Assembly: GCA_951812535.1 (NCBI GenBank)
Contig: CATOSK010000006.1
Span: 62,001 to 126,000, forward strand
From: an uncultured Dehalococcoidia bacterium
GTDB lineage: Bacteria > Chloroflexota > Dehalococcoidia > Lucifugimonadales > UBA3495
Reading direction: 5' to 3'
Length of the DNA stretch: 64,000 nucleotides
Both the position numbers and the translations under genes were made by a program. Shown here piece by piece: positions 17,798 to 26,384 of this stretch; position 1 is the stretch's first letter, and each line of letters starts with the position of its first letter. Below the pieces are notes generated by a model. It had not been told where the DNA came from, ran no database searches, and saw only the letters and a program-made list of their open reading frames with translations.

Positions 17798-18063
17798 GCC
17801 GTCACCTCCCGCAGGAGGTGGGCGCAAGGCGCGAGGTTGGGTTTAGGGCAGGAAGAGTCGGGGGGGGGTAACTAAAGAGGCGTCCCCGGCATGGGACGCC
17901 CCAAGCGCGGCGGAGGCCTTGGCCAGCGTCGGCGCCGCTTGCGGTTCAGGCTGTGAGCGGTTGAAGAACACCTGTTATTCTCCATTATCGGTAAAAGTCG
18001 GATGGGACTATACCACCGGATGCGCGATTTGTGGGTGACATCTTGTCTAATATAGGTTATATC

Positions 18064-18092
18064 TTGTTACATACTGGAAATTGCGGCATAAT
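18064..18092 (+). promoter_or_regulatory. Putative sigma-70 promoter of the hybrid sensor-regulator gene
   Basis: TTGTTA (18064-18069) and CATAAT (18087-18092) are separated by 17 bp, in an AT-rich stretch within otherwise GC-rich DNA. Transcription would begin near 18099, just ahead of a 24-bp palindrome. It lies ~70 bp upstream of the start codon. Confidence 0.45.
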
Positions 18093-18106
18093 CGATCCCA
18101 ACGGCG

Positions 18107-18130
18107 CCTGTTCCGGCGCGCCGGAACAGG
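18107..18130. promoter_or_regulatory. Perfect 24-bp palindrome, candidate operator
   Basis: CCTGTTCCGGCG followed directly by its reverse complement CGCCGGAACAGG. It falls in the predicted 5' leader of the sensor-regulator gene, 19 bp before its ribosome site, so it could be an operator for the encoded winged-helix domain or a leader hairpin. The symmetry is seen directly; the function is inferred. Confidence 0.5.
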
Positions 18131-18161
18131 GGAGCTCCCTGCTCCAATCGGAGGTGATGAG

Positions 18162-20585
18162 TTGAACCTGCCGGACCAGCGAGACCTGGAGATAGCAGCC
18201 CTGCGGGAGCGCCTCTCCCGCCTCAGCGAGGCCGGTCTCCGCATCAATGAAAGCCTGGACTTCGACACGGTGTTGCAGGAGGTGGTGGACGGCGCAAGGG
18301 CCTTGACGGCCTCGCGCTACGGGGCCATCACCGTCCTGGGCGAGGCCGGACAGACGCCGGACTTCATCGTCTCCGGCCTGTCCAAAGAGGAACACCAGGG
18401 GCTGTGGGACATGCCCCAGGGCCGGGCCTTCTTCGAATATCTCAGCGGGCTGGAGGAACCCCTGCGGGTTTCCAACGTGGACAGCTACCTGAGCGCAATG
18501 AATATGCCCAGCTTCCTGCCCTCGGTATCGGTGAAGTCCCTGCTGGTGGCTCCCATCCGCCACCAGGGAACCGGGGTCGGCACCATCTACCTGGCCCACG
18601 ACACCGACGATAGGGAGTTCAGCCGGGAGGACGAGGAGACGCTGACCATGTTCGCCTCCCAGGCGGCCATGGCCATCGCCAACGCGCGGCGCTACCGGGA
18701 GGAGCGGCAGGCCAAGACCGACCTGGAGACGCTGCTGGACACCTCTCCGGTGGGGGTGGCGGTCTTCGACGCGGCGACGGGCGCGCCCCGGTCCTTCAAC
18801 CGGGAGGCCATGCGGCTGGTGGACAGCCTGCGGGGTCCCGGCCAGACGCCGGTGGACCTCCTGGGCGTGATGACCGTCCGGCGGGCCGACGGGCGGGAGT
18901 TCTCGCTGCAGGAGTTCCCCCTGTCCGGGCTACTGAGTACCGGAGAGACGGTCCAGGCCGAGGAGATCGTCCTGCGGGTACCCGACGGCAGGAGCGTCAC
19001 GGTGCTGCTCAACGCCACGCCCATCCTCTCCGATGACGGCGCGGTGGAGTCGGTGGTGGTGACCCTGCAGGACCTGGCGGCGATGGAGGAACTGGAGCGG
19101 CTGCGGGCCGACTTCCTGGCCATGGTGAGCCACGAGCTGCGGGCGCCGTTGACCTCCATCAAGGGCTCCGCCGCCACGGCGCTGGGTTCGGCCACGGACC
19201 TGGACCCCTCCCTGCTGCGCCAGTTCTTCCGCATCATCGAGGACCAAGCCGACCACATGGGCGAGTTGGTCTCCGACCTGCTGGACGTGGCCCGCATCGA
19301 GACGGGCGCCCTGCCGGTCAGTCCCGAACCCGCCGAGACCTTCCGGCTGGTGGACCGGGCCCGGAGCGCCTTCAGCAGCGCCGGCAGCGGGAACCCTCTT
19401 GAGATCGACATCCCGCCGGACCTGCCCCTGGTGCTGGCGGACCGGCGGCGCGTCGTCCAGGTACTGGTCAACCTGCTGTCCAACGCGGCCCGCCACTCCC
19501 CGGAGTCCTCGGTCATCCGGGTGAGCGCGGTACTGGAGGACGTGTACGTGGCGGTGTCGGTGTCCGACGCGGGCCGGGGCATTCCGGCGGAGCATCTGCC
19601 CCACCTGTTCCGCAAGTTCTCCGGCGGCCGGTCCGGGGAGCAGTCCGGGCAGCGGTCAGGCGACCGGCCATGGGAGCGGACCGGGGACACGGGCCTGGGC
19701 CTGGCCATCTGCAAGGGGATCGTGGAGGCCCACGGGGGCCGCATCCGGGCCGAGAGCGAAGGCGTGGGCCTGGGAGCCCGGTTCACCTTCACCCTGCCCA
19801 CGGTGGGGGAAATCGAAAGCGGCCCGGCGGCTCCGGCTCGCTCCTCCCGTGGTGAACCGGGGGAAACGGAGGAGCGGGCCACGGTGCTGGCGGTGGATGA
19901 CGACCCCCAGGCGCTGCGCTACGTCCGGGACACCCTCACCACAGCGGGCTACCGGCCGGTGGTGACCGGGGACCCGCAGGAGGCGCTGCGGCTGATGGAG
20001 GAGGAGCGGCCTCAACTGGTTCTCCTGGACCTGATGCTGCCCGGCGCCGACGGGGTGGAGCTGATGCAGGACATCCTGGAGATAGAGGACGTGCCGGTCA
20101 TCTTCATTTCCGCCTACGGGCGGGAGGACCTGGTCGCCCGGGCCTTCGACCGTGGTGCGGCGGACTACGTGGTCAAGCCCTTCTCGCCCACGGAGCTTAC
20201 GGCCCGTATCCGGGCGGCCCTGCGCCGGAGGGCGGTGGCGCAACCTTTGGAACCCTACGTGCATGGCGACCTGGCCGTTGACTTCGCCCAGCGCCGGGTG
20301 ACCCTGGGCGGAGAGCCGTTGCCTTTGGTGGCCCTGGAGTACCGGCTGCTGGCAGAACTGGCGGCCAACGCCGGCAATGTGCTGACCTACGAGCGACTGC
20401 TGGAACGGGTCTGGGGCCGGAAGGGCGGCGGCGACCTGCGGCCCATGCGCGCCATCGTGAGCAAGCTGCGGAGCCGGCTGGGCGACGACGCCGACCGCCC
20501 CATCTACGTCTTCACCGAGCCCCGGGTGGGGTACTGGATGCCGGCGGGGGAGACGGAGGAAGCGGACCCGCCTGCAACCGCCTGA
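18162..20585 (+). CDS. Fused GAF-PAS histidine kinase / receiver / OmpR-type DNA-binding protein
   Basis: A protein of 807 residues from the TTG at 18162, chosen because a GGAGGTGAT site sits just upstream; a longer TTG form from 18081 would cover the palindrome. Domain order: coiled start and GAF (~15-165), PAS-like (~190-300), HisKA with H324 in MVSHELRAPLTS, HATPase (N-box NLLSNAARHS, G-boxes DAGRGI and GDTGLGLAICKGI), receiver (~575-690) with the phospho-acceptor D623 in LLDLMLPG, and an OmpR/PhoB winged helix (~700-795, LTYERLLERVWG...VGYWMP). A complete two-component pathway in one soluble chain, from ligand sensing to promoter binding, is uncommon. No partner kinase or regulator is nearby. 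The adjacent divergent giant gene is a possible target (inference). Confidence 0.9.
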   Translation: MNLPDQRDLEIAALRERLSRLSEAGLRINESLDFDTVLQEVVDGARALTASRYGAITVLGEAGQTPDFIVSGLSKEEHQGLWDMPQGRAFFEYLSGLEEPLRVSNVDSYLSAMNMPSFLPSVSVKSLLVAPIRHQGTGVGTIYLAHDTDDREFSREDEETLTMFASQAAMAIANARRYREERQAKTDLETLLDTSPVGVAVFDAATGAPRSFNREAMRLVDSLRGPGQTPVDLLGVMTVRRADGREFSLQEFPLSGLLSTGETVQAEEIVLRVPDGRSVTVLLNATPILSDDGAVESVVVTLQDLAAMEELERLRADFLAMVSHELRAPLTSIKGSAATALGSATDLDPSLLRQFFRIIEDQADHMGELVSDLLDVARIETGALPVSPEPAETFRLVDRARSAFSSAGSGNPLEIDIPPDLPLVLADRRRVVQVLVNLLSNAARHSPESSVIRVSAVLEDVYVAVSVSDAGRGIPAEHLPHLFRKFSGGRSGEQSGQRSGDRPWERTGDTGLGLAICKGIVEAHGGRIRAESEGVGLGARFTFTLPTVGEIESGPAAPARSSRGEPGETEERATVLAVDDDPQALRYVRDTLTTAGYRPVVTGDPQEALRLMEEERPQLVLLDLMLPGADGVELMQDILEIEDVPVIFISAYGREDLVARAFDRGAADYVVKPFSPTELTARIRAALRRRAVAQPLEPYVHGDLAVDFAQRRVTLGGEPLPLVALEYRLLAELAANAGNVLTYERLLERVWGRKGGGDLRPMRAIVSKLRSRLGDDADRPIYVFTEPRVGYWMPAGETEEADPPATA

Positions 20586-20700
20586 ATTCAACGTACACGT
20601 GCCTCATGGACGGAATGGGGGTTGTCCGTACGACATCCCGACTTGTCCGTTTTTCCTGCGCCTTCGGATTGTTATTAGGAAAACAGAGGAGGAACTACCA

Positions 20701-21138
20701 TTGTGTTGCAATAAGCTGGTTGAGAATGAACACATCCCAGAGATTCGGTTAGCCGTCGAAGGGTGGCCGCCCAAGAAGAATGAGGCCACGTCGCTGTTTT
20801 CGAAGAGGCATGGCGACTATCGCAACGTAGTTGAGCTACTGGGCAAGGCAAAGAGAGCGCTGGACGAATCACAGTGGAATCCAAGCGAGAAAAGGCCGGT
20901 CGGTCTCGAGCTCATCGTGGTGGCAGAGAGGCCGGATGACGCCCCCGGCGACGCAACGAACTACATCGGCGGCGTCGCGGACGTGTTGCAAGCCAACCGG
21001 GTGAACGCAGACCTGTCGCATCTTGAAGACCTCGCGCAAGTTTCCTTCTACCACGACGACCGTCAAATTCGAGAGGTGCGGTACTTCGTCGAGCGCGGCG
21101 ACGCTCCAGGCTACCGTGTGTGGGTGTGGGTGCTGTGA
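20701..21138 (+). CDS. RusA-like Holliday junction resolvase family protein (tentative)
   Basis: A protein of 145 residues from the TTG at 20701, supported by a GAGGAGG site; upstream in-frame codons read like non-coding sequence. It begins with EIRLAVEGWPPKKNEA, resembling the N-terminal PPxxN region of RusA resolvases. It continues with GDATNYIGGVADVLQ and later SFYHDDRQI, giving the spaced Asp residues and DD-x-QI ending of that family. RusA enzymes are dimeric nucleases that cut four-way junctions and occur in phages and mobile elements. The match is by pattern only. It stands between the sensor-regulator and the phosphorothioation operon, at the point where GC content drops, and has no tight operon partner. 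Confidence 0.5.
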   Translation: MCCNKLVENEHIPEIRLAVEGWPPKKNEATSLFSKRHGDYRNVVELLGKAKRALDESQWNPSEKRPVGLELIVVAERPDDAPGDATNYIGGVADVLQANRVNADLSHLEDLAQVSFYHDDRQIREVRYFVERGDAPGYRVWVWVL

Positions 21139-21209
21139 ATTCACGGGACGGGTGAAATTGCAATTTCCTGCATGCGTGGAGACCGACCATCGACTACGTC
21201 CAGCAGCAT

Positions 21210-21344
21210 GTGACGGTGAAGGGAAAGCCGGTGCAGCTGACAGCCACGCAGTACAACAAACTGAGGGAAGACGTCGAGAACCCCGAGTACGTCCTCGCCG
21301 AGGAGAGAGAAGAGTTTGATATAGTGGAAGGGGGCAACCAATAA
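21210..21344 (+). CDS. Small ORF of 44 codons, hypothetical
   Basis: An open frame translating as MTVKGKPVQLTATQYNKLRE...REEFDIVEGGNQ, with amino-acid use that looks coding. The start is uncertain: the GTG at 21210 lacks a clear ribosome site, and the frame is open without a start codon back to 21158. It may be a genuine small protein or the 3' remnant of a decayed gene. It lies ~70 bp after the RusA-like gene and 180 bp before the HigA-like gene. It does not resemble HigB toxins, which are ~90-110 aa. Confidence 0.35.
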   Translation: MTVKGKPVQLTATQYNKLREDVENPEYVLAEEREEFDIVEGGNQ

Positions 21345-21448
21345 AAGCCCCGACGAACGAGGTGGATATTTGTCCTCGCAATGCGAGACAGTTACAAAAG
21401 ACCACAGTAATGGAATTGTGCTGCCCTAGTCATGATGACGCTGCTTAT

Positions 21449-21478
21449 TTGACGTGACTCGTCAAGAACAGTTATTCT
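21449..21478 (+). promoter_or_regulatory. Promoter with -35 inside an inverted repeat (operator) ahead of higA-like gene
   Basis: TTGACG (21449-21454) and TATTCT (21473-21478) with an 18-bp spacer look like a sigma-70 promoter. The -35 element is the left arm of the perfect dyad TTGACG-TGACT-CGTCAA (21449-21465). A repressor bound there would block RNA polymerase, as HigA-type proteins do at their own promoters. It would control the HigA-like gene and the phosphorothioation operon downstream. Confidence 0.5.
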
Positions 21479-21522
21479 AATGACCCCAGATAGCACAGTT
21501 TATCGAGGAGACAGTCTGGCAG

Positions 21523-21876
21523 ATGCCGAACTGCGTCCAGCACCCTGGAGACATTCTGAAGCGTGAGCTAGTCGAGCTAGGGGTATCTCCTAGTGTCTTT
21601 GCGCATCAAATCTCCGTCCCACCTAATCGCATCAGTCAAATCATCAGCGGCAAGCGATCTATAACAGGTGACACCGCTCTGCGGTTTGGGCATTGGTTCG
21701 GATGCTCTCCCCAGTTCTGGATGAGCCTTCAATCTCAGTATGACTTGGCACTAGCTCAGGAGCGAGCAGGAGAGGCGGTCCGCGCTCTCCCTACTGCTGC
21801 CGACGGGTCTTATATGCAAGTAGGTCGGGGGGCCAGGATCCAGCGCGACTTCGTCAGGATTGCCAAGGCCGGTTAA
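21523..21876 (+). CDS. HigA-family HTH protein, orphan antitoxin/regulator
   Basis: A protein of 117 residues with the standard HigA layout: HPGDILKRELVELG at the start, the helix-turn-helix PSVFAHQISVPPNRISQIISGKR (residues ~22-45), then the conserved RFGHWFGCSPQFWMSLQSQYDL. HigA proteins neutralise HigB RNases and repress their own promoter. No HigB gene is present on either side, so this is an orphan. Its stop is 31 bp before the start of the cysteine desulfurase gene, on the same strand, which suggests it has been recruited as transcriptional regulator of the phosphorothioation operon. The ~25 C-terminal residues beyond the core are poorly conserved. Confidence 0.85.
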   Translation: MPNCVQHPGDILKRELVELGVSPSVFAHQISVPPNRISQIISGKRSITGDTALRFGHWFGCSPQFWMSLQSQYDLALAQERAGEAVRALPTAADGSYMQVGRGARIQRDFVRIAKAG

Positions 21877-21907
21877 GGTCAGGGTTCCTAATTTCAGGGG
21901 TGGCTCA

Positions 21908-23098
21908 ATGACCAGAGAGATATACCTGGACTATGCGGCTACTACTCCGGTGGATCCTCAAGTGGTCGAGAGGATGGTTCGGTTCCTGGGGCCCGACGGT
22001 GTGTTCGGAAATCCGTCCTCAAGTTCCCATCGGCAAGGTCAAGAGGCCTATAACGCCGTTCAGGAGGCACGTCAGCAAGTAGCTAACCTCATAAATGCCG
22101 AGCCTGACGAGATTGTATGGACCTCCGGGGCTACGGAATCCGATAACCTGGCCATTAAAGGTGTGGCTCATTTGTACGGGCACAAGGGTAAGCATATCGT
22201 CACCTCGACGATAGAGCACAAAGCCGTGCTGGACACATGCCTTTACTTGGAAGGTCTGGGATTCGAGATTACCTACCTTGAACCGGACCAAGACGGAATA
22301 ATCACCCCGGGACAGGTCGAATCAGCGGTCCGCCCCACTACTATCCTGGTGTCCCTGATGCACGTAAACAACGAAATCGGGACAATTTCGGACATAAAAA
22401 CTATGGCCGAACTAACCAGGGACCGGGGTATTCTCTTCCATACTGACGCTGCCCAGAGTGCAGCCCGGTCGCTTCTGGATATGCGGGCTATTCCTGCCGA
22501 TCTGGTGTCCTTAAGCGGACACAAGATGTACGGTCCCAAAGGGATTGGGGCACTCTACATTAGAAGGAACCCCCAAGTTAGACTCCAACCGCAAATTCAC
22601 GGGGGAGGGCACGAACGTGGCATTCGCTCTGGGACTCTGCCAACTCATCAGATTGTGGGGATGGGTGAGGCTGCCCGCCTGGTAGCTGACAGGCAAGATA
22701 CAGACTTAACAAAAATCAGAGCCTTATCACTAGACTTACTGGGTCGCCTGATGAAAATAGACATGGTTTCGGTCAATGGGAATCGGGAGCATTGTGTTGA
22801 CGCAATCCTCAATGTCAGAGTTCCGTGCGTAGAAAGCGAATCCCTTATGATGATGCTGCCCTACATCGCTATCTCTAACGGCTCAGCGTGTACTTCGGCT
22901 AGTCTGGAACCTTCCCATGTCCTAACCGCTCTCGGATTGGACGAAGAAACCGCGCACAGCTCGCTACGCTTCAGCATTGGCCGTTTTACAAAAGAGGACG
23001 ATATTCGGCAATCCACTGAGCAGATCGCCGTGGCGGTTAATGAGTTGCGCCGGCTCTCTCCCATGTGGGCCACTAACTACGAAATCGGAAGAGTGTAA
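21908..23098 (+). CDS. Cysteine desulfurase (IscS/DndA-like)
   Basis: A protein of 396 residues from the ATG at 21908 (GGGGTGG upstream). It is a class V PLP enzyme: the opening IYLDYAATTPVDP, the PLP-binding K206 in SGHKMYGPKG, and the catalytic C328 in GSACTSASLEPSHVL. It takes sulfur from L-cysteine to form a persulfide. Close to IscS in length and motifs, so housekeeping Fe-S work is possible. However, the gene ends in TAATG, which overlaps the start of a DndC-like sulfurtransferase gene, so here it most likely supplies sulfur for DNA phosphorothioation, as DndA does. The gene is clearly less GC-rich than those before 20.6 kb. Confidence 0.9.
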   Translation: MTREIYLDYAATTPVDPQVVERMVRFLGPDGVFGNPSSSSHRQGQEAYNAVQEARQQVANLINAEPDEIVWTSGATESDNLAIKGVAHLYGHKGKHIVTSTIEHKAVLDTCLYLEGLGFEITYLEPDQDGIITPGQVESAVRPTTILVSLMHVNNEIGTISDIKTMAELTRDRGILFHTDAAQSAARSLLDMRAIPADLVSLSGHKMYGPKGIGALYIRRNPQVRLQPQIHGGGHERGIRSGTLPTHQIVGMGEAARLVADRQDTDLTKIRALSLDLLGRLMKIDMVSVNGNREHCVDAILNVRVPCVESESLMMMLPYIAISNGSACTSASLEPSHVLTALGLDEETAHSSLRFSIGRFTKEDDIRQSTEQIAVAVNELRRLSPMWATNYEIGRV

Positions 23099-24261
23099 TG
23101 ACAGGTACGATGCAGAGCAGTCCTCAGGGTCTGGCAGACAGGTTTGCAGAGATACGCCAAGCGATAACCACAGAGTACCGTAAGAAGCACTCTGATCCCT
23201 GGATAGTCGCATACTCGGGCGGGAAGGATTCGACTCTGCTCCTGCAACTGGTCTGGGAAACGCTCCTGTCCCTGACTCCAGAGGAGCGGCACAGAGAGGT
23301 TCACGTGATCGCCAATGACACCTTGGTAGAATCGCCAGTTGTCATCGAACACCTAAAGAATAGCATGACAGCGATTGCGCAGGCCGCATTGGATGCCAGA
23401 CTGCCCGTCACGACGCGGATAAGCCAGCCATATATAGACCAGACATTCTGGGTTAATGTCATAGGAAGAGGGTACATACCGCCGACTCGCAACTTCCGGT
23501 GGTGCACCGACCGGATGAAGATTCAACCAACGAATCGGTTGATCACGGAGATTTTATCCCAACACAAGCGTGCGGTTCTCCTAGTGGGGACACGTCGCAG
23601 CGAGTCTCAGACCCGGCGACGCAATATGGACAGACATGGGGTGTCGGCCAACAAGATGAACCCCCACAGTTCCATAAAGAACTGCCGGATGTTCGCACCG
23701 CTTGCGGACTTGGAGGATAACGAAGTCTGGATGGTCCTAATGCAGCGGAAACCGCCCTGGGGAGGTTCTCACCGCCACCTCATTACCATCTACCGCAACG
23801 CTGGAGGAGGGGAGTGTCCCCTGGTGTTAACCAAAGATGACGCCCCTTCCTGTGGTTCGAGTTCCCCTAGATTCGGCTGCTGGACATGCACTGTGGTGAA
23901 GAAAGACCGCAGTATGAACGGCACCATAGAATCGGGGCATTCCGAACAGGACAAGCTTGAAGCGTTGCTGGAATTTAGGGAAGAGTTGGTTAGTCTCCGG
24001 GAGGACAACGAGAATCGGTCCAGGGTACGCAGGGACGGCCTGACCAAGAGACGCGACGACGGGACCCCGGTCTATGGGCCTTTTACAATGCGGGTGAGGG
24101 AAAAAATTCTGGAGCGGTTAAGGTCCTTGGAATTACAAACAGGTGAGAGGATGATTTCGCAACCCGAACTGGAGATAATCGAAGATATCTGGAGGCACGA
24201 TAGAAGCCACGAGGAAGGCCAAATGTCTCTAATCCAGAGACTGGACGAAGTGACCGCATGA
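23098..24261 (+). CDS. dndC: DndC-like DNA phosphorothioation sulfurtransferase
   Basis: A protein of 387 residues in the PAPS-reductase/ATP-pyrophosphatase fold. The PP-loop is S40-GGKDS-45 in VAYSGGKDSTLLLQL. The family motif RWCTDRMKIQPTNRLI follows, then a cysteine set C240, C252, C261 and C264 (SCGSSSPRFGCWTC) that fits the Fe-S site of DndC and SspD. These enzymes use ATP to activate the DNA backbone and insert sulfur at a non-bridging phosphate oxygen. It is shorter than typical DndC (~500 aa) and nearer SspD-like length (family knowledge, not computed). The gene overlaps its upstream neighbour by one base and the downstream gene by ATGA, so all three are translationally coupled. Confidence 0.85.
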   Translation: MTGTMQSSPQGLADRFAEIRQAITTEYRKKHSDPWIVAYSGGKDSTLLLQLVWETLLSLTPEERHREVHVIANDTLVESPVVIEHLKNSMTAIAQAALDARLPVTTRISQPYIDQTFWVNVIGRGYIPPTRNFRWCTDRMKIQPTNRLITEILSQHKRAVLLVGTRRSESQTRRRNMDRHGVSANKMNPHSSIKNCRMFAPLADLEDNEVWMVLMQRKPPWGGSHRHLITIYRNAGGGECPLVLTKDDAPSCGSSSPRFGCWTCTVVKKDRSMNGTIESGHSEQDKLEALLEFREELVSLREDNENRSRVRRDGLTKRRDDGTPVYGPFTMRVREKILERLRSLELQTGERMISQPELEIIEDIWRHDRSHEEGQMSLIQRLDEVTA

Positions 24262-26057
24262 CGGCCTCCGGCACCCAAGGCACAGTCGTAGGCGCGCAAG
24301 CGTCTCTACTGTCGCATTTGCTTTACAGAGGTAAGCTCGAGGTGCCGTGGCACCAGCGTCAATACGACTGGTCCAGAGAGAATGTCAATGAACTGTTGAT
24401 AGATCTGGACGAAGCATTCAGGGAAAGTCGAGAGTCCTACTTTTTGGGCGCCATAGTTTTGGTGGACAAATCTGGCCGGACTTGGGAGATAAATGATGGG
24501 CAGCAACGTATTGTCACATATTCCCTCATCTGCGCCCGGCTCGCCAGGGTGTTTGCCAACGGAGTCGACCCACAGCGTGAGGGGATAGCACTTCGGAATC
24601 TATTTGATCTCCCTAGGGACCACACGGAGTCGCTCTCCAAGGCTGACAAGTTGGAGCTCAGGATTTCTCCTCCCCTAGACAACCGGGTCAACTATAGGCT
24701 GTTGATTCGCGGTCATAGCATCGGGACCAACGGGAAGCTAACCGCTGCCTGGAACGAAATAGACAGGCATTTCCTGCCTGTCGATGTAGAGAAAGCCAAG
24801 AGGTTTTTTGACTTCGTGGTCAAGAAACTGGAAGTGGTTTGCATCTCCGTGCCCGGGAGAGTTGACCCTAACTCAGTCTTTGAAACACTGAATGCCCGCG
24901 GTAAGAAACTGGAAGACTTCGACCTGATCAGGAATCATATCTACTCCTTCTTTAACGAGGACAGCGAGCAGCAACGCCGTGATACTGTTCATGAGGGCCT
25001 GGAACAGCTCAGGGGGCATTTTAGAGAAGGGCCTAAAGTGATGGAGTACACCAGGTGCTTTCTCCAGTGTGAATACGGTTACCTGTCCAAAGACCGGTTG
25101 TATCGGGATACGAAGGCAAGAATCAAAAGGCAGACCGAGAGACTTTCTGAAACTCTGGCGGCGGACTGCGTTTATCAGCTGGCGACAAAACTTACTCAAG
25201 CGGAATCCGCCGTGATTTTTAGCTCAATTACCACTCCCAGGGAGGACGATACCATAATTTCCCGATTCAACCGGGATGCTCGTGCAGAAACTGCCTCAAG
25301 AAATTTGTACCATTTCTTGCACGATCTGAAAAATTACAAGGTTACCCAACCAATCGTCTTCGCCTTGTTAGTCAGGTATCTGAATGAGTCTGATGGACGA
25401 CGAAGGGGGGCGATTGCACGCCGTGCACACAATTACCTGAAGGCACTCACCTCGTTTGTAGTGCGCACAGCGTTAGTAACACAGAAATTTGAACCGTCGG
25501 ATTTTGAGAGCGGGTTTTCAGCCCTCGCTCACCAAATTGCCATTGCCCAGCCCTTTGACAGCGTTCCTTTCGTGGATACCCTTCGGGATAGCGATAAGAA
25601 CGACGTATTATACGATCACAACTTTGCCGAACACATGAAACAGGCGACAATCAGGGAAAACGGAAAAGCCAAGCGTTTCTTGCTCGGCCTGGTCCATCAC
25701 CAGCAGAACACACTGAATATCATTAGCGAGCACAGGTATGCAGTCGAGCACGTTCTGCCGACGTCACCGCAACAATTGGAGGGGTGGCCGAACTTTGACG
25801 AAAGAGGTCATAGGGACAACATACACTTGATCGGTAATCTGGCCCTTCTCAGCGAAGCCGACAACAAGCCGGGTGGCGCATCTAACCGGAGTTTCGAGCG
25901 GAAAAAGGCCATTTTTGAAAATAGCTCAATCGGTTTGACTAAAGAACTCGCTGAACTCACGGATTGGTCCCCAACCGTGATACAGGAGAGACAATTGAAA
26001 TTGGTTCAACTGGCAAGTCAAGTGTGGGGATTTCCAGATGAGTTTCTTAAGGGGTGA
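24258..26057 (+). CDS. DUF262-DUF1524 protein, SspE/GmrSD-like candidate restriction factor
   Basis: A protein of 599 residues. The N-terminal DUF262 (ParB/Srx-like NTPase fold) has PWHQRQYDWSRENVNELL and the D80-GQQR-84 motif; NARGKKLEDFDLIRN is also typical. The C-terminal part is DUF1524, an HNH-like His-Me nuclease, with E497-H498 in YAVEHVLPTSP and IGNLALLSEADN plus NRSFERKKAIF. This arrangement is shared by the type IV enzyme GmrSD and by SspE, which senses phosphorothioate DNA, hydrolyses NTP and nicks phage DNA. Being coupled to the sulfur-transfer genes, it is probably the restriction arm of this system. Somewhat shorter than the usual SspE (~750 aa). Confidence 0.8.
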   Translation: MTASGTQGTVVGAQASLLSHLLYRGKLEVPWHQRQYDWSRENVNELLIDLDEAFRESRESYFLGAIVLVDKSGRTWEINDGQQRIVTYSLICARLARVFANGVDPQREGIALRNLFDLPRDHTESLSKADKLELRISPPLDNRVNYRLLIRGHSIGTNGKLTAAWNEIDRHFLPVDVEKAKRFFDFVVKKLEVVCISVPGRVDPNSVFETLNARGKKLEDFDLIRNHIYSFFNEDSEQQRRDTVHEGLEQLRGHFREGPKVMEYTRCFLQCEYGYLSKDRLYRDTKARIKRQTERLSETLAADCVYQLATKLTQAESAVIFSSITTPREDDTIISRFNRDARAETASRNLYHFLHDLKNYKVTQPIVFALLVRYLNESDGRRRGAIARRAHNYLKALTSFVVRTALVTQKFEPSDFESGFSALAHQIAIAQPFDSVPFVDTLRDSDKNDVLYDHNFAEHMKQATIRENGKAKRFLLGLVHHQQNTLNIISEHRYAVEHVLPTSPQQLEGWPNFDERGHRDNIHLIGNLALLSEADNKPGGASNRSFERKKAIFENSSIGLTKELAELTDWSPTVIQERQLKLVQLASQVWGFPDEFLKG

Positions 26058-26373
26058 CCGGGCTAAAAGAAGGTGGTCATACCTAGACATAGAACTGATC
26101 CCGAAAGACATTATTGGTGTATACGCTTTCTGGTGTAGGGACAACGGGAAGTGCATTTATGTGGGGATGGCTGAAGATGAGCCGGTGAAGGAGCGTTTAT
26201 TCGCTCACTGGAACGGTTCCCACAACGAAACTTTGAAGCAGTGGATACAGGAGTTTGGCGATAACCTCGATATCTGCTACAAGGCCGTCGAATCTGGGAG
26301 GATTCGCAAGCTGGAGGACAGGTTGATCAAGACCTGGGATCCTGAGGCCAATGAAAAACAAAGGAGAACCTAG
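26038..26373 (+). CDS. Small GIY-YIG nuclease
   Basis: A 111-residue protein made almost entirely of a GIY-YIG domain: GVYAFWC (residues 25-31) and CIYVGMAE (~38-45) are the two core strands. Conserved basic residues come next (KERLFAHW), and the glutamate in RIRKLEDRLIKTW fits the metal-binding position near the end. Such domains make single- or double-strand DNA cuts. The gene overlaps the SspE-like gene by 20 bp and precedes the DndB-like gene by 11 bp, so it belongs to the same transcript. A GIY-YIG protein is not a standard Dnd or SspABCD component. It might nick DNA for sulfur insertion or act in restriction (inference). Confidence 0.75.
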   Translation: MSFLRGDRAKRRWSYLDIELIPKDIIGVYAFWCRDNGKCIYVGMAEDEPVKERLFAHWNGSHNETLKQWIQEFGDNLDICYKAVESGRIRKLEDRLIKTWDPEANEKQRRT

Positions 26374-26384
26374 GGGGAAGGACA

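Noticed and set aside
21210..21876. HigB-HigA toxin-antitoxin pair
   Set aside because: Only the antitoxin is recognisable; the 44-codon ORF upstream lacks HigB length and motifs.
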